The notes below the pieces were generated by a model. It saw nothing but the letters and a program-made list of their open reading frames with translations, did not search any database and was not told the DNA's origin. Below are positions 42,508-52,764 of a stretch of DNA of 64,000 bases, piece by piece; positions within the stretch are counted from its first letter, which is position 1, and each line of letters starts with the position of its first letter. The position numbers and the translations under genes are program-made. Origin of the DNA: Musa acuminata AAA Group (taxonomy: Eukaryota > Streptophyta > Magnoliopsida > Zingiberales > Musaceae); the NCBI RefSeq assembly GCF_036884655.1, contig NC_088359.1, positions 19,152,001 to 19,216,000 of the forward strand. The letters run 5' to 3'.

Positions 42508-42801
42508 TTGGTCGAGTCTCTCGAGGCTCACTCATATCGTAATTCGCTATCTTGCCTACGACATAGAGATATCACCGGTGACCTGAGGACATGGTATGCT
42601 TGGTTGAGTCCCTCGAGGGTATATTATCAAATCAGACTCATCATGTAACGATGGTATTGACTTGACCGAACATCATGGTTGGTCAAGTCCCTCAAGACCA
42701 TGGTGATTCAGAGGCCAAATATGATATGAATCATAAGGAGTTGTGATCGGCAAGAGTTACCTACCTTTCAGGCTTAGTGTGATTGGTCGAGTCCCTCGAG
42801 G
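42508..42801. repeat. Four dispersed GAGTCCCTCGAGG repeats
   Basis: TTGGTCGAGTCYCTCGAGG-type 19-mers start at 42508, 42600, 42679 and 42783, with the spacing varying from 79 to 104 bp. Each contains a short palindrome around CTCGAG or its variant. Confidence 0.85.
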
Positions 42802-42933
42802 TTACACTAAGATGCTAATTGGATCCCGATCCCTACTAGAAGTCTGTCGGAGACTTCCGTTTCATGTGTTGAGGGTATCGCGTGACTTGCTAATAAAATA
42901 GTGGGAGCATATTAAGATAGAAGTCCATATCTT

Positions 42934-43189
42934 TGTTGAATCTTGGATTTTAATGATGAAATCAATTGGTAAATTGTTAGACCTAATCTATGTGTTGAGA
43001 TAAGTGTGTAGGATTAACTACAATAGCAGTAAGGCATAAAGCAAATGATGTGCCAGATTCGAAGATTCAGATGATGTACCGTGAGCTCATTCGAAGATCG
43101 TCGAGAGTTCGTTGGAAGATCGCCGAGAGATCATCGCCGGAAGCTCGTTGGAAGATCATCAAGAGCTCATCGGAAGATCGCCGAGAGTT
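42934..43189 (+). repeat. 5' fragment of a copia LTR (B-type)
   Basis: The fragment starts TGTTGAATCTTGG and follows the B/D LTR start (GTGTAGGATTAACTAC). It then runs through CCGAGAG/TCGTTGGAAGATC repeats and stops where a gypsy LTR fragment begins. Confidence 0.8.
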
Positions 43190-43219
43190 ATAAGCAATAG
43201 ATGAATCTTTTTTGCAGCC
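43190..43219 (+). repeat. 30-bp fragment of the I/H gypsy LTR
   Basis: ATAAGCAATAGATGAATCTT and the following TTTTGCAGCC match the H LTR near 62012-62041. It joins the copia LTR fragment to the minisatellite. Confidence 0.75.
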
Positions 43220-43367
43220 ATGGGCGACGACACTATAGCGGCGACCAGATCTAGGGCGATGGTACTGTAGCGGCGATGAGATCTAGGGCGACGGTACTGT
43301 AGCGGCGACGACACTATAGCAGCGACCAGATCTCCCTAGGGCGATCTGACTCCTGTAGCGTCGACTT
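43220..43367. repeat. GC-rich ~32-bp minisatellite, left half
   Basis: The unit is GGGCGATGGTACTGTAGCGG followed by CGATGAGATCTA. There are three to four units. The right half lies at 61556-61703, so element B is inserted within this array. Confidence 0.85.
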
Positions 43368-45047
43368 TATTGAATCTCGGATTTTGATGATGAACTCAAT
43401 TGTCATTTGTTATCTAATCTATATGTTGAGATAAGTGTGCAAGATTAACTACGATGAAAATAAGATATGCAGCAAGAGTTGCGCCGGAGTCAAGACAATG
43501 ATCACGTTGGGAGTTCAAGAGTTCGACGGAAGTTCGTACAGTCGTCGGAGGTTCTGCGGGAACAAATCCGAGAAGTCCATGAGCTTGCCAAAGAAGCTCA
43601 TCGGAACTCGCCAAGTGGATCGTCGCAAGTCCAGGAGTTTGCCGGAAATCCGTAGGAGCATCACCGAGGGTTCATCGGATGATCGACGGAAGTTCATCGG
43701 AAGCTCGCCGGAAGAAGCGATTGACGCACTGGAGCAAGTTGCAGTAAATATCTTAGGAAAAATCGTAGTTAGCATAATGATTAAGTTGGAAATGGGAGGT
43801 GATCCCATTAACTTAATCTTGGGGCACTTGGGCCCCTAAAAAAACCCAAATTGGGCCGAATGGATCAACCCATTCGGACCCTGATTTCTGCTAGGCGGTT
43901 CAACCGCCTCAGTCAGGCGGTGGCACCGCCTGAGCTCAGTCTTCGAGCTCTGGCAGGAGGTGCAACCGCCCCTGACAGAGGTGACATCGCCTGGGCTCGG
44001 TCTCCGAGCTCTGGCTGAGCGGTGCAACCGCCCTAGTCAGGCGGTGGCACCGCCTGAGCTCGGTCTTCGAGCTCTAGGAGGATGTGCAACCGCCCCTGAC
44101 AGAGGTGGAACCGCCCAGAGGCTCAGTCTTCGAGCTTTGCCAGGCGGTGCAACCGCTAGATCCCAGAATTCCAGGAATTGACAGTTTTGAGCTCCAAATT
44201 CAAACTAGGTTGGGGCCTATAAATACCCCACCCATTTAGCACTGAAAGGCAGCATACATACACCGAAATCCAGATCTTATTATGTGATTCTTAGAGCTCA
44301 AAATTGTTGTAAAGGCCAAAAGTTCTTCTCCCTCTTTCCTTCCAAGTTCTGATCTTTAAAGAGAGGAGAGAAAATTCTGTAAGGGTTGTCTCCTAAGCCC
44401 GTCAAAAGGAGTGAAATTGTAAAATGGTGGTTGGCCTTCGCCTATTGAAGGAAGGCCTCTAGTTGACATCGGCGACCTCGTCGGTAGAGGAAGCCAAAAG
44501 TGGAGTAGGTCAAGATTGACCGAACCACTCTAAATCTCGGTTTGCATTTACTTTGAGCATCTTACCCTTACTGCAAATCTCCTCAAAAGCTTACTGTTTT
44601 CTGCGCATATACGATCGAGTTTAAAGCTTTGCACTTTCTGAATCGGCGTTTAGACGTAAATCAGTTTTATCGTACGATCATCATATTTCAGTTTGCTTTT
44701 ACATTTTGATTTCTATCATAACTGCAAACTGCCTTTATATCCTTGCTTTAACTGCATCTCACTTAATCATGTGATTTACGAATCAACTTTTAGACGTAAA
44801 TTAGTTTTTTCGTACGAATATCATATTTCAGTTTGCGCCTACTATCTGATTTGAACCATAACTGCAAACTGCACTTATATCTTTGCTGCATCTCGCTTAA
44901 TCAAAAGTTAAAGTGATTTACGAATCGGCTTTCCTACCGAAATCACTTTTATCGAACGAACGCGATTTTTATCGTAGAAGGTTTTCCACTACACTAATTC
45001 ACCCCCCCCCCCCCCCCCCCCTCCTCTTAGTGCTCTTGATCCTAACA
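43368..45047 (+). repeat. 5' LTR of element B
   Basis: The 1680-bp LTR runs from TATTGAATCTCGG (G of TG mutated) to GATCCTAACA. About nine palindromes lie at 43893-44160. The TATA box is at 44216-44229, the R/U5 stem-loop at 44499-44529 and a run of 20 C at 45002-45021. Confidence 0.93.
44216..44229 (+). promoter_or_regulatory. Element B 5' LTR TATA box
   Basis: CCTATAAATACCCC is at the conserved place. Confidence 0.8.
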
Positions 45048-45049
45048 AT

Positions 45050-45061
45050 TGGTATCAGAGC
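45050..45061 (+). promoter_or_regulatory. Element B primer-binding site
   Basis: TGGTATCAGAGC is a perfect iMet-type site, two nt after the LTR. Confidence 0.92.
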
Positions 45062-45097
45062 GGGGTTAACTCTCAAACGGATTAAAACCCAAGAGAG

Positions 45098-46690
45098 ATG
45101 GCATACGCCGGAAACCAAGAGGGCCATTCTATTACACGTCCACCCATGTTCAATGGGACGGACTACACCTATTGGAAGACCCGAATGAGGATCTTTCTTA
45201 TTTCTATGAATTTTGAACTTTGGAATCTTGTCGAAAATGGATTTTCGAAGTCTTCTCTTCCAATGATCGATTGGAATGAATTGGAGAAGAAGGCTTTCGC
45301 TCTTAATGCAAAGGCTATGAATGCCTTATTTTGTGCGCTTGATAAAAATGAGTTCAACAGTGTTTCGATTTGTGAAACCGCATTTGATATTTGGCACATA
45401 CTCAAAGTGACTCACGAAGGCACAAGTAGAGTGAAAGAGTCAAAAATCAATCTTTTGTTACATTCTTTCGAACTTTTCCGGATGAAACCGAGTGAGACTA
45501 TTTGCGACATGTTTACCCGTTTCACGGATGTCGTCAACGGTCTAAAAGGACTCGGAAAAAGTTTTTCGGATTTTGAGCTCATAAATAAGATTCTAAGATC
45601 CCTTCCTAAGAGTTGGGATCCTAAAGTCACTGCTATTCAAGAGGTGAAAGATCTAAACAACTTCCCTCTTGAAGAACTAATCGGGTCATTAATGACCTAC
45701 GAGATGACTTGCAAAGCTCATGAAGAGTAAGAAGACATCCTTCCAAAGAACAGGAAGGATATGACACTTAGAACTTCAGAAGACCACTTAAGAGAAAACT
45801 CAAGTGATGAGGACTGTGACGATGACTTGGCACTTCTAACAAGAAAATTTAAAAAATTTATTAAAAGAAACAAGTTTAAAAATGACATAAATAATAAACT
45901 TGAACCCAAGAAGGACCAAGTTATTTACTATGAGTGCAAGAAGCCGGGACACTACAAGAGTGATTGTCCTCAAGTCAAAAAGAGAACATCAAAGAAGAAG
46001 GCGCTCAAAGCAACATGGGATGACTCGAGCGCGTCCGAAGAAGAGGAGTCCAACACCGAGCAAGTTGCTCATTACGCCTTAATGGCCATCGGAGATAAGG
46101 TAACAAATTTAATAGATGCATATTTATCATTTGATGAATTATTAAATGCCTTCCATGACTTATTTGATGAATGCAAGATTATTAATTGAAAATACAAATT
46201 GCTAAAAAAGGAGCATGATAGTCTTACTTGTAATTTTGATAAGTTAAAAACTGAATATCATGATAGTTTAAGTTCATGCATCAAATGCCATGATCTAGAA
46301 ACTCTCCAAAAGGAAAACTTGCTACTTAAGGATACCTTGAAGAAATTCGAGGTTGGTAGCAAGTCATTGAACATGATCCTTGCAAACAAGGGTCACGTTC
46401 CCAAAAAAAGTGGAATTGGATTTGTGAGAAGTCCTCACCACAATCCAACCACCTTTATGAAAGGCCCCATCTTACATGTTCAACACCAAAACAAATGCAA
46501 CTTTTGTTGCAAATTTGGACACAAGACGCATTATTGTCCATTCAAGAAAATTAGTCCAAATAAACTGATTTGGGTTCCTAAAGGAACCATGATAAATTCT
46601 ATGCAACATGATAGACAATGTAGATCTATTTGTGAGGCACCCAAAAGCAAATGGGTACCTAAAAAATCATCCTTTCCTGTAAAAACATAA
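45098..46690 (+). pseudogene. Element B gag with two CCHC knuckles, broken by stops
   Basis: This is the same Gag as element A (over 90% alike by eye in the first 200 residues). It is interrupted in frame by TAA at 45728-45730 and TGA at 46187-46189. The first knuckle has lost its first Cys (YYECKKPGHYKSDC). A second knuckle, CNFCCKFGHKTHYC, is complete near 46495-46537. The frame stops after WVPKKSSFPVKT near an A13 run, where protease should start. It shows what A lost at its deletion junction. Confidence 0.9.
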
Positions 46691-47061
46691 AAAAAAAAAA
46701 ATAATAAGCTGGAGCCAGAAATAATATTTTGCTCCTTGGATTCTCGATATTCATGACCCAAGATCCAAAAAGGAACTCGCAATGCTCTCTAGCCTAAATA
46801 ATAGATGGAGATTATAAATTAAAACAAAAAAATCCAAATGTGATTTAGATACAATCCTATTTGACTTTTCCGAATTAGAAACGTATGATTCTCAATTCAC
46901 ATATCCTCTGGATTTTCGAACCCATCAACTTCATCCGTTCATAACTTTCGAATCTAACTCTGTATCACGAACTAACTAAGTCTGTCATGAACTTGCAAGG
47001 CTTACCAACTTGAACAAACTGTCACAAACATGTGTACGACATTGAGAGTATGCATGTTAAA
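46691..47061 (+). other. Unassigned segment left of G
   Basis: The segment follows an A13 run (46689-46701) after gag. It is not recognisable as copia protease or integrase. It is separated from 55525 by the G insertion and is probably part of the same foreign segment as 55525-57394. Confidence 0.45.
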
Positions 47062-49807
47062 TGTCACGCCCCTCGAATTTAATTCTCGTTTAGGAGGTAT
47101 GAATCTAACTCAAGATTGATAATATTATGATTCAATAAACAATCCAGGATCCAATCACACATTTGAGGTCACTAAGAAAAATATTCAAGTCATTCATCTC
47201 TACAATCCACAATTCACATAACCTGTGCAGTTTATAATCATACATCATGTCACTAGAAGATTCTTAAAATCCAAAAGCAACTTAACTAAATCATAAATCC
47301 ATAAGCGCGGCAATTAATGCAATCACAAAACCAACATGTACTACATGTTTATATCAGTACACAGTTTAGACTTAACATTTCCAAAATCCTGATGTAAAAG
47401 GTACTTTTCAAATATTTACAAGATACATCAATCTAGATTTGTCATTGATATTTCATTACACCCAAAAAGAACTTATACAACATCAACCTATCAAGTACAA
47501 AATATTTGCCCCAAAATCTTCTAGTCTTCCACTACCTCAACCCAATTTACACATTTTAGTGAGCGATAAGCTATCCTGAAAAATTTATATAGCAACGGGG
47601 TGAGCATATAAAGCTCAGCAAATGACTAACATATCCATAGCAAAGAGGATAGTTTTCAAACAAATGAGGTATCAAAATACAAAGCAGAGATACAAGATGA
47701 AATAGTAGCATGTTTTGTTTGAATGCAAAATTACAATATCATATCGTTCGAAGCACGTTTTATTCATACAATCTAGGAAAGGTAATTGGAGCATATCATT
47801 GGCATAAGGAGCATATCGATGACATATGGTAGCTTTCAAGGTATAACAAAGACTTATAACATTTCGGAAATATATCAAAGAACAAAACATGAATAGAAGC
47901 TCAAATGTCACATAACGATGCATTCATTTCATTCTTATCCAAAGCATGCATAGAAACATAGCCAAAGCTTTGGATATCATATCAAACACATAGAAGGTGA
48001 AGTGGGATCATAACATAATATGGTCCATCCATTTCTGAATGACCAACAAACATAAGTCTCCCACGTCTGGGAGCTCCATCCACCCACGTCTGAGTGAAGT
48101 CATAGGGGGCCGGCAGAGCATCGCGGGCTCTAAGCATAACTCCCTTTACCATTTCTAGCAAAGGTTCACATTTATCCCACAAACACCGGAGTACAAAGGG
48201 ACAGTATGAATGATGAAATTATCATATATTGGAAGCACATGCAGAACAACGAAATGTACATATGCCTTTCGAGTCAATACGATACAAACATAATCTTTCA
48301 CAATGTATTCAGATTTGAAAGGAAACAAAAGCAAGAGCATACAAGGATTTCAAGAAACCATATATAGCTCAATTGAAATAAGAAAGTTAGATAAATTCAA
48401 TATCCAAAGAAATGAAATTGGAAGAGGCACATATCGAAAGCAAATGTGGAACAATGGGATACATGTGCCGAATCATTACGATGCAAACATGATCTTTAGA
48501 TGATAGCTGCAGATGTACAAATAAATAGAGGACAAAAGTATACAGGAATTTAAGGTAATAATGTAAAGCTTAACTGAAGTAAGAGTTTTTGCCAAAATCA
48601 ATTTCCAAAGAGAATAAACAAGGAAAGCCGAAATCGACCAAAGCTCGATTCTGGCAGAATTTGATAGGAACATTGTATGAACTATTTGGATAACCAATTA
48701 TGCTCCAATTTATACAAAATAGGTGTCATTAGAAATCTTAGTCAATCTAGTTTTAGGAAAATCAAGTTTAACAAGAATTGGAATTTACAACAGAGAGTTA
48801 CAGATAATTTTGTAGCGTAAGGTCTGAAAATATTAGCTCTATTTGACTGAATCCATAGGGTCGATGAAAGCAGATGTTTCAGTTAGCTATTGTACTCCAA
48901 AAATTTCTAATCAGGTACATACAGAAAGAATTTTGAGTCTAGCTTCGAATAAATCATACTTTGTATGAATCTGAGTTCACAGCAGAAAGTTATAAGTAGT
49001 TAAGCAACAAGATGTCAGAAATTTCGGTCCCTGTTTTACGGAATCTATAGGGTTAATTTAAATAGAAGTCTTAGTAGGAATTTAAACTCCAAATCAGTCG
49101 ATCTTAGTATTAAAATAAAGATGTTTTTGTCTACTTTCAAATGGAATAGGTTTTGTCTAAATCAGAGTTTATTACAAAATGTTATGACCGAAACATTGCA
49201 TAGAGGTCAGATTACCGAAAAATTACAGATTCATAGCTTTATATCAAAACGAAAGAAGGTCTGGTTCTCAGTTGAAATCTTTCAAATTTTGCAGAATAAA
49301 AATAGAAACAGAGATTAAGGTTATTGTGGGATGGGGTTAGAACACTTGTCTTAAAATTATTTGAATCCCAAATGTGAGAAAATTGATGAAAAACCTCAAG
49401 CTCCTCTTCTTCTTCTTCTTCTTCTTCTTCTCTCAAACTCACGTTGGCTGCAACTCTTCAGATTTGTTTTCTTTAACCTTTCATCTAATTATTTAGGTTT
49501 TGGCTAATGCAAAAGTTGCAAGGTGTCATGCATGCATGAAAGGGGCTAGGTGTCATCTTTAGAGCAAAGATAAGTGGCATCAACCTTAGGTTAGCTAGTG
49601 ACACATGTCCACTATATTTTTTTTTCTTTTTCTTTTTAACTTAAATCTGAATCTTTCATAAATTATATCAAACTTCTAATATTTACTCTTAGGTCCCTAG
49701 CCATAAACTTTTAATATAATATCATTGAATATAAAATAATTATTAAATAATCCTTATTTTTTACAAACAAATCTTTTACTAAATTTTTAAAAATGGGGGA
49801 TGTTACA
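47062..49807 (-). repeat. 3' LTR of element G
   Basis: The 2746-bp LTR runs in sense from TGTAACATCCCCC to GGGGCGTGACA. It contains a (CTT)n run at about 49402-49431. It differs from the other LTR by scattered substitutions and an 11-bp indel near 47287. Confidence 0.95.
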
Positions 49808-50305
49808 CTCTCCCCTCCTTAAAGAAAAATTTAGTAATCTAAATTTACCATACCTCATTCGACGAAAAGATGAGGATAAGCTTTCATCATTTCTTTCTCA
49901 CGCTCCCAAGTTGTTTCCTTTCCAGATTGATATCTTCAGATCACTTTAACTAGAGGGATAACCTGATTCCTTAAGATATTTTTTTTTTTATCAACAATCT
50001 AAGTAGGCTCTTCCACATAAGACAAGTCTTTATCAATCACTATCGACTCATACTTAATGATATGAGAGGGATCAGGTATATACTTTTTGATCATTGAAAC
50101 ATGAAACATATCATGGATATGGTACAATGATGGTGGCAAGGCAATCCTGTAAGCGACAGAACCAACCCTCTCAAGAATATCAAAAGGTCCAATAAATCTT
50201 GGGCTTAACTTTCCTTTCTTCCCAAATCTTACAATGCCTTTAGAAGGGGAGACATTCAGGAATACAAAATCCCCGATTTGAAACTCAATATTTCATCTTC
50301 TGTTA
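49808..50305 (-). pseudogene. Element G integrase tail/chromodomain remnant
   Basis: On the minus strand broken frames still show a KGKLSPRFIGPF-type module and VAYRIALPP/HDMFHVSMIKKY blocks near 50050-50210. The polypurine tract follows at the left end. Stops and frameshifts prevent translation. Confidence 0.7.
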
Positions 50306-50578
50306 TCAATATAACTCTTTTGACGACTCTGAGCAGTCTTTAACCTTTTTTCTTATAAGTTGAATTTTCTCAGTAGTCTGTTGTACTTTTTTTGGTGCTA
50401 ATAACTTTCTGTCGCCAATTTCTTCCCAACATATAGGCGTCCTGCACTTTCGCCCATATAAAGCTTTATAAGGAGCCATCTGAATATTTGAATGATAACT
50501 ATTATTATAAGTGAACTCAATAAGAGAGATATCTTTATCCCATTCACCTTTCCAATCCATAACATAGGCTCGAAGCAA
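50306..50578 (-). pseudogene. Element G integrase core C-terminal fragment
   Basis: A 90-residue stretch includes FTYNNSYHSNIQMAPYKALY and GRKCRTPICWEEIG, the segment after the catalytic Glu in Tekay/Del-type integrases. The frame is broken upstream (50579-50918), where the DDE core should be. Confidence 0.85.
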
Positions 50579-50918
50579 ATCCTCAAGTGTTTGAATGGTT
50601 CTTTCTGATTGACCATCAGTTTGAGGGTGATAAGCAGTGCTAAACTTGACTTTAGTACTAATAGATTCCTATAACCTTCTCCAAATCTAGATAGAAATCT
50701 GTAGTCTCTGTCAGAGATTATCTCCTTTGGAATACCATGAAGTCTTACTATTTCATTTATATATATAAATCTGCAAGCCTATCAAAAGAATAAGTCATAT
50801 TGATCGGTAGGAAATGTGCAGATTTCGTTAACCTATCAATGATAACCCAAATAGCATCATGCTTTCTAGAAGTTCGGGGTAGTCCTGAAATAAAGTCCAT
50901 GGTAATACATTCCCATTT

Positions 50919-51404
50919 CTATTTAGGAATATCTAAAGGTTGCAACAAACCTTCAGGTCTTTGGTGTTCTGCTTTGATTTGCTGACAAGTCAAACACTTT
51001 GAAACATATATTGCAATCTCCTTCTTCATGCCTTCCCACCAATAATGACTTTGGAGATCTCTATACATCTTAGTGCTACTAGGATGCATGGTGTACTTTG
51101 AATTATGACCATCCCTCAGGATTTGATTTTTGATATCTAAGTCATTTGGAACACATATTCTATCCCCAAATCTCAATAGGCCATCCTTTGAAACTCGAAA
51201 ATTCAGTTTCAATCCCTTTTCTACTTCATTCCTTAAGCAGATCAAGCGTCGATCTCGTAGTTGTCCTCCTTTAATTTGTTGAATGAGATCAAATTGCACT
51301 TGGATGGAGGCCATTAATATCATTGAGTCTTGCCCTTTTCTCATAACATTCGAATCATAATTCTCTTCTAATAACTTCCATTGCTTCACAACCAAAGTCG
51401 CCAT
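50919..51404 (-). pseudogene. Element G RNase H end and integrase zinc-binding domain
   Basis: A 161-residue stretch. The first third is the linker after RNase H (just upstream, near 51405-51480, a DYDCTIRYHPGKANVV-like motif is visible). The H2C2 module covers about 108-146 (RDGHNSKYTMHPSSTKMYRDL...KCLTCQQIK). It ends as the integrase core begins. Confidence 0.87.
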
Positions 51405-52057
51405 AAAACTTGTAGATTTTCTACAAAGGGCATCTACTACAACATTAGCTTTACCCGGGTGATAACGAATGGTACAATCATAATCCTTTAGAAGTTTTAT
51501 CCATCTTCTTAACTAACACCGGAGCACTCCATGATGAAACACTGGCACCAGAGCACCCTTATCTAATAGTCCTTGTAGTTGCTTTTTCAATTCCACTTAC
51601 TCAAATGGTATCATTCTACAAAGAGGCTTAGATATTGGAATTGTCCCAAGGACGAAATCAAAAGCAAATTCATCCTCTCTGTCTAGAGATAATCTAGGCA
51701 AGTCATCTTAAGATACATCAGGCAAGGAGGTGAATCATGCCCAATACTCTCAAAATAAAAGATGGGATGATCTAGTATACAAAAAGTGATCATTTTGTAA
51801 AACAATCTATACTGGTATGATTGGAAGATAGTCAATCCATACTTAATATAATATCAAAACTCCAAATATCTAGGAGAACTAAATAAGTAAGAAGTTCGTG
51901 TTCTCCAATAGAAATCAAACAAGATGACCAGATCGAGTTTGTTATCAAACAATCCCTAATAGTCGTATTTACATATAGCATATAATCCAGTGGTTTAGGT
52001 TGAATGCCCATGTGATAAGCAAAATATTACGAATCAAATCATAAATGAGACACATGG
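51405..52057 (-). pseudogene. Element G degraded protease-to-RNase H region
   Basis: Only scattered fragments of protease and RNase H can be read. The RT palm is absent for lack of space: about 650 bp stand where roughly 2 kb would be expected. Confidence 0.6.
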
Positions 52058-52258
52058 TCAAACAAATATTTGCATTCTTTCAGAAACATGAATAGTACCT
52101 TCAACCACTAATTCAAAAGCTTTAGAATCATATTCCGTGATAACATACACTCTGACATGTGCTGATGATTTATGCGGCAGTGATTCTTTCTTCTTGTCCA
52201 AAGGGCAGTCTTTCATTTTATGATCCAAATTTTCATAAGCAAAATAGGCTCTAGTCAC
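52058..52258 (-). pseudogene. Element G gag zinc knuckle / protease start remnant
   Basis: A 66-residue stretch contains YFAYENLDHKMKDCPLDKK, a decayed CCHC knuckle with both first cysteines changed. It is followed by sequence like the linker to aspartic protease. Most of gag upstream (52259-52749) is unreadable. Confidence 0.7.
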
Positions 52259-52749
52259 CTACAAATACAAACTTATTTCATAATTTAACTTGCATCATAC
52301 ACAGGATTGAATCTTTTGTGGTAACTTCCCTTTTCAAATCGATGATGTCTTGACCCTCTTATTATCACATTCAGATTCATTTCTAATCTTTTTTTTTTTT
52401 TGGGTAAACTTGTCCTTTCTATTGCTGTCCTTGATCTCTAGAAATTCTTTTGATCATCAAAATAATTTCGTGCATCAAATATCTTCTCCAATCACATCAT
52501 CTATTTTTCTGCTACCAATGTATTAGGTTCACCACGCTTCTACTGCGCTACTCTGATTTAATATCCTCGATCAACCCTTTTATCGTACTTCATTAATCAA
52601 AAGCAGATGAAGTAGGAGGACTAAATGTCCTCGTCATCCTAGATTCCAAAAATGCATCAAAGAAAATTTTCACCAATCACTATAGTTCACTAGATCTCAA
52701 TATATTTTGCACGTCAACATATCAAATATTTCAGTGAACCTCAAACCAT

Positions 52750-52764
52750 GCTCTGATACCACTC
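52750..52764 (-). promoter_or_regulatory. Element G primer-binding site
   Basis: In sense, GAGTGGTATCAGAGC follows the LTR end directly; it is an iMet-type site. Confidence 0.9.

Larger units (their letters stand above)
42121..42933 (+). other. Unassigned internal sequence, possibly of element F
   Basis: No coding potential was found. It contains a (TA)n tract at 42304-42331, four copies of a TTGGTCGAGTCCCTCGAGG motif (42508-42801), and near its right end GTGGGAGCATATT, which resembles a copia polypurine tract. Confidence 0.45.

Noticed and set aside
45050..45061. tRNA gene
   Set aside because: TGGTATCAGAGC is only the 12-nt complement of the initiator tRNA 3' end at each LTR border; no cloverleaf surrounds it.
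47672..48700. ORFs repeated at 47672-48700 and 53386-54411
   Set aside because: They are identical only because they lie in the two LTRs of element G; they are short and AT-rich with no recognisable domain.
49239..49442. Glu-rich ORF on the minus strand
   Set aside because: It is produced by the (CTT)n microsatellite in the LTR of G and is not a gene.
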